Assembly (NCBI RefSeq): GCF_037126465.1
Contig: NC_088203.1
Span: forward strand, 57,697,581 to 57,761,580
Length of the DNA stretch: 64,000 nucleotides
Direction of reading: 5' to 3'
Source: Ornithodoros turicata
Taxonomy: Eukaryota; Arthropoda; Arachnida; Ixodida; Argasidae
Shown: positions 19,854 to 30,439 of the stretch, piece after piece
Layout of the letters: every line of letters starts with the position of its first letter
Position numbering within the stretch: the stretch's first letter is position 1
Position numbers and translations under genes: made by a program
Notes under the pieces: generated by a model
Database searches by the model: none
Told to the model about the DNA's origin: nothing
What the model saw: only the letters and a program-made list of their open reading frames with translations

Positions 19854-21714
19854 ACTCAACAAAAAAAGAAGAGTGTTAGTTGAATCATTGCGAATCATTG
19901 GAACACAATGATGCAGATTACTTTCCGGTATCACAATTGGGGGACGAGTTGTGAAGTTCTCAAAACGTACCATATTTTACAAACGAGGCAAATTTTGCGA
20001 TTTGTTATCGCCTCAAAGCAAACCTTAGGATCTTCAGAACTTAGGATTCAATGCTACCCACCCCAAACAATACGTGAAAAAAAAAATCAGCTGAATATGT
20101 CAAATAGTTATGACGATACATAGCGTCAAACTGCGTAGGAAGCGCAATGGTCGAAATGGCAACATGTCAATGATAATTCATTAAAAAATAACCACCAATT
20201 ATTTTCAACTAGCTTCAGCGCCAATATGCCTTCTAGGGACGAGGCTTTAATATATGTTTGAAAGAAAAAAAAAAAGAGATCGACCGGACCACCCTGCCTG
20301 ATCCGGCGTGAAATCACCTTATAGTGATACTTACCCTATAGTCATTATCACCCTATATATATAGTCATAATTAGTTTATGACCTGTCTGTTGTGGATTTC
20401 TTTTTGTATATGGCTCATATTGTGTGCACCTCGATGCCTTATACTGTGATATAACGCTTATTAGATGTTTTTACCATTATAAAGGTAATTTAATCTAATT
20501 ACTAGGTCATATAGCAAGTCTACAATTTATATCTTGTTGTGTTGAAGTGTTGTGAAGATGCACAAATGTCATTTCATATTAGTCTAAAATATTATAGGTA
20601 TTGAAATCTGTTGGTTTATGGCTAGTATGCTGTACTCTTTTTTATTTATGTTCGGTCACGTGCGCCTTATACCTCATCATTTTCAGGACATAGGTGCAGT
20701 ATACTATAAACACATGTATCTATTATTCTGGGCTCTTTCCTCCAATAAAGTGGACTTATTTGGCGAATTTCTGTTGTATTACGGTTTAGACACGTGCTAT
20801 TAACGCTGTGGGAAATAATTCCAGGTATTCAGATGTTCTGGATTACTAAATGATAGTGGGATAGTGACGTACGCCAGCAATGGTGAGAGGATGAACCTGG
20901 TTCAAGTGATGCACTCGTGCATCTTGTTTTTCTTTTGACCGTCACAAGAACTCTGGTATATTGCTTGTTTTGCGCAAGGATGTGCCTTTTTTATCTGTTA
21001 TTCACGTGACGGATGTGTTTGTATGTGTCATAGGAATTTGCAGTGCAGTTCGCCTAGCCATTGGGGCGTACGTGACTGTCAACTGCCACGTCTTTTGGAT
21101 GAGCAACAAGCTATGCCTATACCATGGATATCTTTTAAGCGATAGCATATAAAAGTGAACGGGCTTCCGTGCGTATACATGCTTTGTGCACCTATGTAGT
21201 ACTGTTGATTAGTCTCGGATGTTACGAATTCCTTTTTGATGCCCTGTGAGATTCGTATCATCGAGATCCTGATGAAGCAGCTGTTCATTTTTTATTTTTT
21301 TCCTATGAAATGATTTTGCATCGTATGCCGTTTTTGCACAGAGAATTGCACCCCGAGAATGCCGCACAGTACGCATCATATCTGGGAACCTAACGCGCCG
21401 CCTGATGTCAGCGTCCCTTGGGCTTGCAATAGGTACAATGCAAAAATGACACACAATCCGATTTTTCGGTTACTGCTCTGGAAACTGCTTTCTGATGCTT
21501 TTGGCAATCGGGAACCACATATCCGTTTCCTGAACAGCCGCCGGAAAACCGCATTGCGGGTCATTTCAGAATTGCAGCCATTGCCTGTACAAGGGCCTGA
21601 GGTCACGTGACATCTAAGGTGCTCAGGTTTGACGCATACTGCGTGGTATTTTTGGGTGCAGTAAGCGGTATTATAAGGATAGCCAAACAGCCCATAGAAT
21701 AACCTGTATCAAAC

Positions 21715-21858
21715 ACCGCTTAAAATTAGGGTAAAAAATTCGACGATTTTTTACGCTTATTATCCGTCATTCGTGTATGCGTAAGGTGTTGACCCTTAGA
21801 ATATGGGTCAAAAATTTGACGATTTTTGACTCTTACTATCCGGTTTCTTTGCGAGAGT
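21715..21858. repeat. Right subterminal repeats of the CACTC element
   Basis: Two related blocks lie in tandem: GGGTAAAAAATTCGACGATT..ACGCTTATTATCCG near 21729-21768 and GGGTCAAAAATTTGACGATT..ACTCTTACTATCCG near 21803-21843. Each is itself a near palindrome. The left end of the element shows similar words (GGATAAATTTACGCTTA). Such subterminal repeats bind transposase accessory proteins in CACTA elements. Confidence 0.6.
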
Positions 21859-21861
21859 GTA

Positions 21862-22746
21862 TGGTCCATAACATTACTGTAGGATTATACACACAGCATA
21901 CGGGACGACAGTAGCCTTTAGAAACTGGGCAACTGTTCTTAATTGGTTTGTATGATGTTTATGATGTGGATTACATGTTATTGCTACGATGATGGTGACA
22001 TCATCCTCGCGCAATCCCAAAAAGGAAATCTGGAAGTATGGCGTCTGCAGGAAAACCCTCAGTAACGCTGGGCTTCCTTGATCTCCAGCCTGTTGTAGAA
22101 ATTGATGTCCGCAACTATGGATGCAATTTAGATGAAGTCAGGCAAGCGATTTCGCTACCCACGACGCGCAATGCTTATTGTTTTTAATATCTTGCAGAGC
22201 AGGGCTTAGTACCTCGTATAAATTTTGTTGCCTTTTCTGTTTTATCACCTCTTCGGAATATCGAAACAAACATGACAGCCTCAGGGGGCGCGGAAAGGAA
22301 AGCACGGGATGCAGGTACTTTCATCATTTTCACATCAAAGCATTAGAAAGGAGAGACACAGGAATGTCACGTGTCACCATGTCAAGCGTGTAGTAATGAC
22401 TTATAGTGCAAGCATGTCTCGCGCACAAATGAACCACGAGAAAAAGCAGTTTGATTGAAAGCTAGATTGTCATGCGGTGAATAAAATCAGGCGTGAGACA
22501 GTGTTCCATTCCAATATTGTAATACAATGACCTCGTACTCTAACGAAGAGCGTGCGGACATGAGCTTAGCTCTTGGGGCGGCTCACAAGAATACCCGTGC
22601 AGCGGCAGGAATTGACGGCGTAAGGTTTCCATCTAGACGTCACCCCTTCCACAAGACCATATCCTCGCCATTCTCCCATCTTGCCAATTTCGTAGCTTCG
22701 ACAAACCATAGAAACCGACAGTAGTTGAGGTAATTGAGGGGTATCA
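21862..22746. other. Stretch between the nested elements and the gene cluster
   Basis: Apart from the small frame at 22038-22187, no gene or element is supported. A plus-strand frame near 22527-22724 overlaps the far end of the decayed terminal exon and is not convincing. Confidence 0.35.
22038..22187 (+). CDS. Small open frame, 49 aa, unknown
   Basis: Starts MASAGKPSVTLGFLDLQP, continues with EIDVRNYGCNLDEVRQA and ends at a TAA. Composition looks protein-like and the start context GTATGG is acceptable, so it could be a first coding exon or a remnant of one. No clear donor site was found inside it and no family was recognised. Confidence 0.2.
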   Translation: MASAGKPSVTLGFLDLQPVVEIDVRNYGCNLDEVRQAISLPTTRNAYCF

Positions 22747-22916
22747 GCTCCGAGGTCCGTCAGCGTGTAGTTCACCACTTTTCCGTGCACGAAGATCCCC
22801 ATAAACTCAAAGTTTGCTTTCTTCGGCTCCTCTTCAACCGGAGTGTTCTGCTGTCCATCACTGCTGAACTCAGCTGGGTTTTCAACGTACACGTACAGGT
22901 AAGCATTTCTTCCACC
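22747..22916 (-). pseudogene. Decayed extra copy of the cluster's terminal exon
   Basis: Homologous to the last exon at 23145-23356: both share NPAEFSSDG/KPAEFSSDG, QNT, GKVVNYTLTDL/GEVVNDALTDL. It lacks seven residues after the GG start. At the acceptor, TTTGCAG of the good exon is CTGCGG here, so the AG is lost. No partner first domain exon lies between the two copies. It looks like a local tandem duplication of one exon that has decayed, unless an unseen acceptor rescues it. Confidence 0.65.
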
Positions 22917-23144
22917 CGCAGTGCTCGGTGATATTCTTATAACCAAACGACTTTTCTTGTCTTAACTTTTGCAAACGACAATTCAACGCAGTCTGCGTAT
23001 GTACCGTCCTTGCCATCGAGAAGTATAGTATTAATGTGTTTATTTCTTAAGTGTCGATAAGAACATAGATATCTTTGTAATAAACGATAGGTACACATCG
23101 GTAGCTCAAAACGCCCGGTCATACATGCATATGATGGCTGTTCT

Positions 23145-23953
23145 TCAGACCGCGGTCGAAGTGTGACCTTCGAGGTCCGTCAGTGCGTCGTTCACCACTT
23201 CTCCCTGTAGAAAGACCTTCAGAAACTCCAATACCTTTTTCTCCACCTCCACTTCAAACAGAGTGTTCTGCAGTCCATCGCTGCTGAACTCAGCTGGCTT
23301 TTCTACGGACACGTTCAGATCTTCAAAAGTGACGTCCTTCAGCTCAAATTTCCCTCCTGCAAAGGTTGTAGATGTCAGAAGATTGCCTTTCGAGTGACGA
23401 AATTCCTAACAGCTACATATGCCATTCGTTTCTTAAGGAGCACTATATCAGGAGGGGTCACGTCAGAGTAATAAAAGAGTAAGAGTACGTAGGAGTAATG
23501 TACATAAAACATACATTTAAAGGTCTACTGGGAGCAAGAGGTGTGTAACTAGAGCAAAGTGGTGCTTGTTTTCGTGTCTACTCCCAAGAAGATTTCAAGA
23601 TTCAATTACAAGGCCAGTAATGGTGTAAATGCTCGTACCTTCGGTTTTTGTGCGCTCTACTTTCACCGAGCCCCGTACTACATCCACTACCAGTTGAAAC
23701 TCTTCTTTTGGCTCGGTGGCTACAGCCTCGTAGATGACACGCAGGTTCCTGAGTGATAGAACGCTGTTATAGGCCCCATGAGAACCACGGGTAGGCTTGA
23801 GAACCACGCTCAGAGGTCCTGCTCTTCCCTTGGTGAATGTCACGTTCCTCGTGGGAGCTCCAGACACAGAAATTTCGAAATCGGGAAAAGCGACGTAGTC
23901 CTCGAAGACTGCTTTGAATGGCACTCCCTTTACTTCAGACGGTCCTGGTGCGA
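23145..23953 (-). CDS. Gene 1 of a paralogous cluster (two coding exons seen), function unknown
   Basis: Exons 23639-23953 and 23145-23356 join at GT-AG sites in phase 1; a further upstream exon (start codon, probably signal peptide) was not found. The first exon encodes EDYVAFPDFEISVSGAPTR, VTFTKGRAGPLSVVLKP, LRNLRVIYEAVATEP and FQLVVDVVRGSVKVE. The second encodes GGKFELKDVTFEDLNVSVE, PAEFSSDG and a likely amphipathic helix (VEKKVLEFLKVFLQGEV) before the stop. Predicted alternating strands then a C-terminal helix recall the mite group 7 allergen/JHBP-like fold, but this is a weak resemblance. Exon lengths and phases match gene 2, so the two are duplicates. Intact frames suggest real genes. 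Confidence 0.65.
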
Positions 23954-24110
23954 CTGTACAAGGTAGAGCGCAATGTAAGTGGAACCAACGACTGTGAAAA
24001 TGATGTTTTCCCCTGCGACGCATACGGGAGTACATTTACATAACACGCATACTGAACCAGCGTCGTAAGTCTGTGAGGATTACGGCAACGCCTTTTAGTG
24101 GAAGGTATTC

Positions 24111-24560
24111 TACAGGGTGTTTATTTTCTTCCTTTGCAGAATGTTTATAAAAAGTTATGAGAGCAGCACGGATGCCGTTTCTGCAGTCGAGTTATTCGGC
24201 CTGGCGGACATCCTATCGAATAAAGTATGCAACTACAGGATGACTAAGTGCCTAAAATTCATTAATTTCGGGCAACAGAGAGATAGCAGAATGAGTGACT
24301 ATCCTCATTGAAGCCATTCCACGTCTAACAAACCCTGAAGCACGCAAAGTAGACATTCCTGAATTTTGATATGGATATGAGCCGAAACCGAAACCGCGGC
24401 GACCGTGAACGCAGGGAGCACAGCGCTCATTTCACGTCAGAGGGTCACGTGATTTGGAGCGATGGAGATGGTTGGAGAAGGTGCTGTTCTGCTGGCCACA
24501 TAAACCGCCTTCCGGCCCAGATGAGCCCCCGTCGGCGTAGACGATGTGCTCTTGAGGCGC
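24111..24560. mobile_element. Tick-type repeat starting ACAGGGTGTTTATTTT
   Basis: Begins ACAGGGTGTTTATTTTCTTC, then contains GAGAGCAGCACGGATGCC, CTGGCGGACATCC, GATGACTAAGTGCCTAAAAT, CCGAAACCGCGGCGACCG and CATTTCACGTCAGAGGG. The same series of blocks occurs near 33840-34265 and, inverted, near 63050-63480, and part of it near 59200-59310. It is therefore a dispersed family. No coding capacity. The right end is not fixed. Confidence 0.6.
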
Positions 24561-24905
24561 GCATTTCAGTTTGAGGCTTGAGGCGACCGAAATTCAGCGA
24601 TGAATATTCACGACACATGCTCTTTTCTGGATTTAAAAAAAAAATAATTGCTTTGAACGAGGAAAGTATCTCATTCTACTATCTCGCTTTTGGCCGAAAT
24701 CCAAGAATTATAGGGTTAACTACTGAATTTGAGGTAATTAGTCATCTTGTAATTACATACTTCGTTCCAGAGGTTATCCCCCTGGCCGTAGAGATCAAGG
24801 GCAAAAACTACGTATGTGCTGCTTATATACGTATAGCATTCTATAAAAATTCTGCAAGGGCTAAAAACAGGTATTTACAGGAAATGCTTAGAAGCAGGAC
24901 ACATA

Positions 24906-25881
24906 CAGGGTGTTTCAGTTAAATCCCCGGGCTAAAGAATTCGCAAACGGGTGTACCAATCGAAGAACTTTCTTTTTTAGAAGTATATGTCCGATACCAC
25001 CTACAAGTGTTCCACCACCACAATGTTCCACCTACAACAATTCAAATGTTTCGTGAAGACAACTTGTAAAGCAGGGCGCCATGGGCATTAAAATGGGTGC
25101 TACCCACTTTGGGACCTTCGGTGGCGACGTTTTAGAGAAAAATCTGCACACCGAAGCGCGTTATTTGTTGCAGCAGGTAATTGGTTTCGGTTTACATATT
25201 TTTGTCGCGGCTGGTCGCGGTGAAGCGCAAAACGACGCTCCTCCACTCCCTTATCCACCGATGAATTACGTGTTCTCGAGTTTATTTCGCAACGGGGAGT
25301 GCTGAAGGAAAAGTGCAAAGCATGTGATATCAAGGTACTATGTGATTAGCTGTGTTCCGTCTGTGCGAACATAACAGAGAAAGGGCGCATATCGGTCAGA
25401 TATGCGGGCTGGGGGACTGGCGAATCCTGTATGACGCTGTTGCTCTTTCTTCAGCACTCCCCGTTCCGAAGTAAGCTCGAGAACACGTAATTGACTGGTG
25501 GAAAAGGGAGTCGAAGAGCGTCCTTTTGCGATTCACTGCGATCAGCCGCGACAAAAATAAGACCAAAAAGAATTAATTACTGCAACAAGTCACCCGCTTC
25601 GGTGGCAGATTTTTCACTAAAAGGTGTCCAACGAAGGTCCGAACAGGAGTAGTACTTATTCTTATGCCGACGGTGCCCTGCATTAGGAGTTTTTTTTTTT
25701 TTTGTTTTTTTTTTCTCGAAACTCATTCGAATTTTCGTATAAATAACGAGCGCCTTTCACTCATTCCGACGGAGCGCAGCTTGTAGATGGTATCGGAAAA
25801 ATAATTTCGAATAGGAAAGTTCTTTGATTCGTGCACCCGTTCGCGAATTATTTGGTCCGGGGATTTAACTGAAACACTCTT
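24906..25881. mobile_element. Fold-back element with CAGGGTGTTTCAG ends
   Basis: Left end CAGGGTGTTTCAGTTAAATC and right end GATTTAACTGAAACACTCTT are inverted, with TA at 24904-24905 and 25882-25883. Long inverted arms include CGCAAACGGGTG, ACACCGAAGCG, TTTTTGTCGCGGCTG, ACGTGTTCTCGAG and TTCAGCACTCCCCG. An A/T run lies near 25690-25715. Length 976 bp, no transposase; TA duplication suggests a Tc1/mariner-type MITE. Confidence 0.8.
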
Positions 25882-25883
25882 TA

Positions 25884-26492
25884 TACAGGGCGCGATCTCA
25901 AGCAATGAGCAAACTTTCCTAAATTAATGATTCACGTCAACTTCCAAAACGCAGTACATATACTCGTTTGGTGCGAGGCCTGCTTCGACTTAATATGCTT
26001 TTAACGCGTGATGCAGGTCTTCATGAAATTTCATACTAACTTTCAAAGATTAATAAAAATGGGTCAGTGGTTTAAATTAGGAAGTCGTGCAGTACAGTCC
26101 TGAGGTCTCTATCCCACAAAAATGGAAACCTTAACGAGCAACATGCCCTTCCCCTTACTCTTGACCGACTATCTCGAACGGCTCCAGAAACGAAAGGAGG
26201 CGCCCAGGCTACGTGGTGTTAAGGTTTTTTTTTTTTTCACTGAAATATTTTCTACAACGTCTAGGGCAGTGCATCTACAGTCCAGGGCAGTGCATTTGCA
26301 GTCATGTAAATGCTGAACGATACCGTATGCCTATGAGCATTCATTCATTAAATACCTGAATAATGAATGCATTCAACCTGTAGATAATATCTGTAATCTG
26401 TAACAAAAAGGCACAACCGGCTGGATCCCTGGTCATATCGCGTTTGGCGAGCATGATGCAGCTATAGAGCGAAAGATAATTCTCGTGACGTC
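25884..26492. other. Unassigned intergenic stretch
   Basis: Between the fold-back element and gene 2. A T-run near 26226-26238 and a short direct repeat (CAGGGCAGTGCAT) near 26261-26295 are the only features seen. The missing first exon of gene 1 would be expected above 23953, possibly in this interval, but I could not identify it. Confidence 0.35.
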
Positions 26493-29400
26493 TCATAGAG
26501 TCGAGTATGTAATTTGTGATAAATAATATCTGTGATCACAATTTTGTAATAAATTACTCGCATCGATTACTAACAATGCGATCGCACCTCCCCAAATCTG
26601 AGAACGCATGTTAACATGTGCAATAGTACCGTGCAATAGTACAGTGGTACATGCAACATGTGTCTCCAAAGGAATTCGCTCTGCAAAGCTCCTTTGCACG
26701 AAGTATGTCTGGGTCAGCAGTTCAAATGTATCGGGGTTCCACCAACCTCGCTTGCTTGTATCACCGTCTAAAACCTCGTTCAGTACACCACTGAATAGTT
26801 CTGTCCGCGCGACCTGCTTCAATAGTTCCAGCAATTTCTTCTTGAGCGTCTCGTCGAACAGTGCAGTCTGCTTCCGGTCAGTGCCGAACTTCACTGGTTC
26901 CCTGACATATTGGTGTAGAGCCCTGACACGGACGTCCTTCGCTTCATACTTTCCGCCTGCAAAAGATGCACGCGTGAACGATGACCCAATCAAGTTTTAG
27001 ATCAATCATTCAAGAATGTGTAACAGGCATTTGTGATTAGATAAGCAATAAGAAAGCGTCTTCTGGAAGCTAAGAAGACGGATGGCTCATAAAGGGACAG
27101 AAATCTTAAAGGAGCAATCTAGACGCACACAACTTTGTTTCTGTTTTTGGTCGGTATGGAATGTTATGCGCTCGAAATATGTTTTCCCTCATTTAGTACA
27201 ACCATAGTGAAATTGGGACGCCTGCAATAGCCCCCGAATCTCCCGAGCGCGAAACACTTTCTTTCGACTTCACGACAGACACGTGATGCGCGCCGCCACC
27301 ACGCACGTTAGTACATGACGTGGTGGCAGGGACGCTTCTCATTGGTCCAGCGATCACATGATCACGGTGAACAACCACGAAAAGGCCGGAGGTTCTGCTA
27401 CCGCTCCGGAGACTCTAAGCGTTCCACAGTGGTGACACAATGCCGCCATTGTTGTAACTGCCCTCAAGCGGGTGCCTTTGGCAAAGCTGCCATCTTGTCC
27501 TGGTCGCACGTCATGAAAACATCATTTTGAGGTCATGTGACTTTGTTTACATGTCGTTTTGCATCTTACCGATATATCTCCGTCGTCATAAAGCCAAGAG
27601 ATGAACATATTTTGCTAGCGTAAACCCTGCGGTGCTTCTTCCGCAACACGGTATCACATTTATCGTATCGGCTCGGTGAGTCTTAACGCACGGTCGTCAT
27701 CACATCTTTGGAAGTCGTAAACAGTATGAGGCCTTATGTGCAAAACTACGCGTTTTACTGCGAGATTATCGGATAAAAATAATTACCGTGATCGAAAGAC
27801 ATCCAAAACGTCGCGCAGAAACGACAACCGCATTGTTTAGAAACGGTTTGGCCGCTGATCACGGGCGCCGCCATCTTTAAGGTTACGTGTGCCTTGACGT
27901 TTGCTGTGACGTGCCACCAGGACCTGTCCAGGATGCATTGCGTTCACCCAGCACGCTTTCGTCTACGGAGCAATACATTGAGTGCCACCCCTGTGAAGCG
28001 TTCTCCCGCTGCGTGATATCCGAAATGGAGGATTTGAAGGCTATCAACGTTACGACCTCAATTTTTTGGGACCGATGACACCACGAGAAGGACGAGTGGT
28101 GCAGCACGAATCTAACTGTGTGTTGTACAGCGATACCCGAATGCTTCCCGACACTGTGCAGCCTGGCTGACCGTTTTCGGCGCACAGTTGGTTCAAAGGC
28201 TACAAGGTGGCGCCACAATGACGCCGTTATTGCTTCCTTTCTGGAACTGCGAGTTTTATGAGCAGCGAGTGTGTCCTGTGCCTTTCTCTAGTGTGGTACG
28301 GTACTGTGTACTGTGGTGTTGCACCAGGAAGATCTTCAGTGACGCCATCAGAACGTGACAATTGGTGGGGACGTGCGTGGACGTGTGTGGACGTGCGGCA
28401 CTTGGATCGCCATTCCGACTGAGCGAGGGAATATCTGCTGCTGTTGCATCGTTGACGCACACACACACACACAAAAAGAAAAACGCTCGGTGCTCGGTGG
28501 TGACTGATAATCGCTCTCACTGAAGTATAGACTGCATATTTGCAGGTTTGTATCAGGCTTTGTATCCTGCCGTTGAATTAAAGTGAACGCCTTGCTTCTT
28601 CCTGGCTTGGAGCCTTGTGCACGCTACAGTCGGGCGTTGCCTTTCTTATTCGCACAACCCTGAACTCCGCGCTGGTGAGCTATACGGCCACACACTTCGT
28701 TGATGTAGGTAGGTACACGGCAGATCAAACAGACTTTGCCGTGACTGGGAATTAGCGAATGCATCGGAGAGACGCCCTACAGCCAACGTCTCGGAAGTAA
28801 TCTCGCTTTGAACGGCGCACTGGCCCCCAGTTGTATACGTCCAACGAAAGATTGCACAGAAGCCACGGATATTACTCTTGTGATCGCAATGTTATTTTGT
28901 CGGGCTGCATATAGGCATTGTTTTTCAGAAAACGCGATATAAATCATTCAAGGAATAGCAGTCAACAAGAAACTGCTCGGAATGTTCGTAGCAGACGGTG
29001 TTTTCTACCGACGAATGAGGGGCCTCTACCACAAACGTCCCACTTGAGTGGGTGTGGTCTGCAGTTGGAGCGCTCCGACCTGTCACCGCGGCAGCGATTT
29101 TGCAAATTATTTGCGCCGCGGTGAAACAACTTTGGACAGAAATATTTCGTAGAAATGCTTTTCACATACTGCTTTTCAAGATGACCGCAGTTTTTCGCCA
29201 CGTAGAATACAACTTTAACGCTCCTTTAAGCCTCCTCGATTCCCAGTTCGGACCTGTACCTGCTTCAAACCCTCGGTTTGTACCTGCTGTCTTTCTGCTT
29301 TCCAGATGGAACACCCCGTGAAGAACGTCCACTACCACGTCGAACTCTCGCTCTGGCGCAGTTGCTACAGCCTTGTAGGTGACGTGTAGACCGCTTACCA

Positions 29401-29580
29401 ACACATCACATGTGTAACGGCCGTAGCAATCACGACCGGGCCGGAGGACCTTGCTCAGTCCCTCTACTTGTCCATGGGTTAATTTCACCTCACTTGTGGG
29501 GTGTCCGGGAACATTAAAGCTGACGTCGGGTAAGGAGACGGAGTCCTGGTCCAGTGCCTCAAATGGCCCTGCCAAGGCCC
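26493..29580 (-). CDS. Gene 2 of the paralogous cluster (two coding exons seen), function unknown
   Basis: Exons 29284-29580 and 26493-26956 join in phase 1 across a 2327-bp intron; acceptors are CTACAG and TTTGCAG, the donor is GTACAA. The first exon encodes DQDSVSLPDVSFNVPGHPT, VEGLSKVLRPGRDCYGR, VSGLHVTYKAVATAP and FDVVVDVLHGVFHLE, aligning block by block with gene 1. The second starts GGKYEAKDVRVRAL and then has a helix-like LKKKLLELLKQVARTEL. Unlike gene 1 it runs on for about 80 further residues before the stop, possibly because an old stop was lost. The start codon exon is not found and should lie above 29580. A CA microsatellite (28458-28473) lies in the intron. Confidence 0.62.
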
Positions 29581-30430
29581 CTGTAGATAAAGGGTGTTTG
29601 TTGTTTAGGTGTTACTCCAAACCACGGAGAAAGAAGGCTACGAGGTGAAGCTCCCCATGGAAGCAACTGCGGGCGCGCAACTGTGGAAAGTCAGTTTGGG
29701 AGACGGAGGCGGCTGCTGGCACCATTCGACAGATGCTGGTGCAGCGCTGATTATTATTATCTTGCCCTTTTGATACAAAAATTCCTGCAACTAATTTACA
29801 ATGAGTGGAAGCTCTATTAAAGGGACAATGAAATCCGGGAGCGTGTCTATGAGCCCGATACGGCAATCGTCGTCACCGCTGGACAGCCAATTTGGCCAGA
29901 TATCTCTTCCGAAAACAACGTACACATTAAATACGAGTTTTAAAGATTCCCACTCCACATGCAGCTAGCACTATGATGACGTAAGCCGGGCATACGTATG
30001 GGAGCGTAGCGCAGGCGGTTGTCTCAGATTTCTCTGCTTGGCGTTCGCATCGCAATATACCAAGTGAAACGTCCTCAGCAAATGCACTTAGCTTCTTTTA
30101 GCATCGTGAGTTCTGACGTGGAACATGGTGTTACGCTTCTGGCTGTACGAACGCATCCGACGCTAACTGGAGATTAGCTCCCGCAAGCCGATCACAAAGC
30201 AGACGTCCCAGACGCCGTCCCATATTTTTCTGATTCGCCAGCATGCCTCTCGGTCGGTTGGTCGCCAAGGCTACTAAGGTCCCTCCAACTGCTCCCTGAT
30301 TGGTATCTCGCGCCAAAGGGCGCTCACTGATTGACCTTGTCTGCGTTGACGTTTACAAAAAGAGAATCCCGGAATATGCGAATCTCAATATGCGTCGCCT
30401 GCTCTTGCACTGGAACAACGCCACCAATTC
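29581..30430. other. Intergenic stretch above gene 2
   Basis: The first exon of gene 2 is expected here or further up, but no Met-plus-hydrophobic segment ending in a phase-1 donor could be assigned. The part from 29800 to 30300 has the look of an old dispersed repeat. No gene is supported. Confidence 0.35.
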
Positions 30431-30439
30431 GCGTCGGAT

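Larger units (their letters stand above)
17969..20318. mobile_element. Element with long inverted repeats and GGGTGATT ends (second level)
   Basis: Left end GGGGTGATTTCACGCCGGAT and right end GCGTGAAATCACC are inverted copies, flanked by TTAT at 17965-17968 and 20319-20322. The inverted arms extend hundreds of bases: blocks such as TTGAAAATAATTGGTGGTTA, TTGTAAAATATGGTACGTTT and CTAAGGTTTGCC lie at 18970-19225 and, inverted, at 19950-20215. The loop (about 19250-19925) holds a reverse transcriptase fragment and a Penelope GIY-YIG fragment. The left arm is split by the palindromic element at 18039-18919. The family matches the 136-bp MITE at 273-408. Confidence 0.8.
15979..21859. mobile_element. 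Large CACTC-ended transposon (outermost of three nested elements)
   Basis: Left end CACTCTCAGAAACGAAACGG and right end, read inverted, CACTCTCGCAAAGAAACCGG align with one indel. TA is duplicated at 15977-15978 and 21860-21861. Subterminal copies of TTACGC/GCGTAA occur near 16006, 16036, 16337, 16357 and 16455 on the left and near 21750 and 21778 on the right. CACT ends, a 2-bp duplication and subterminal repeats together suggest a CACTA/EnSpm-like element. Length is 5881 bp, of which 2350 bp is a later insertion. No transposase was recognised, so it would depend on a gene elsewhere, possibly of the type at 9574-11682. Confidence 0.6.

Noticed and set aside
28240..28630. Possible LTR or leader of an LTR retrotransposon (GACAATTGGTGGGGACG)
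   Set aside because: No second LTR, no polypurine tract and no coding sequence next to it; left unannotated.
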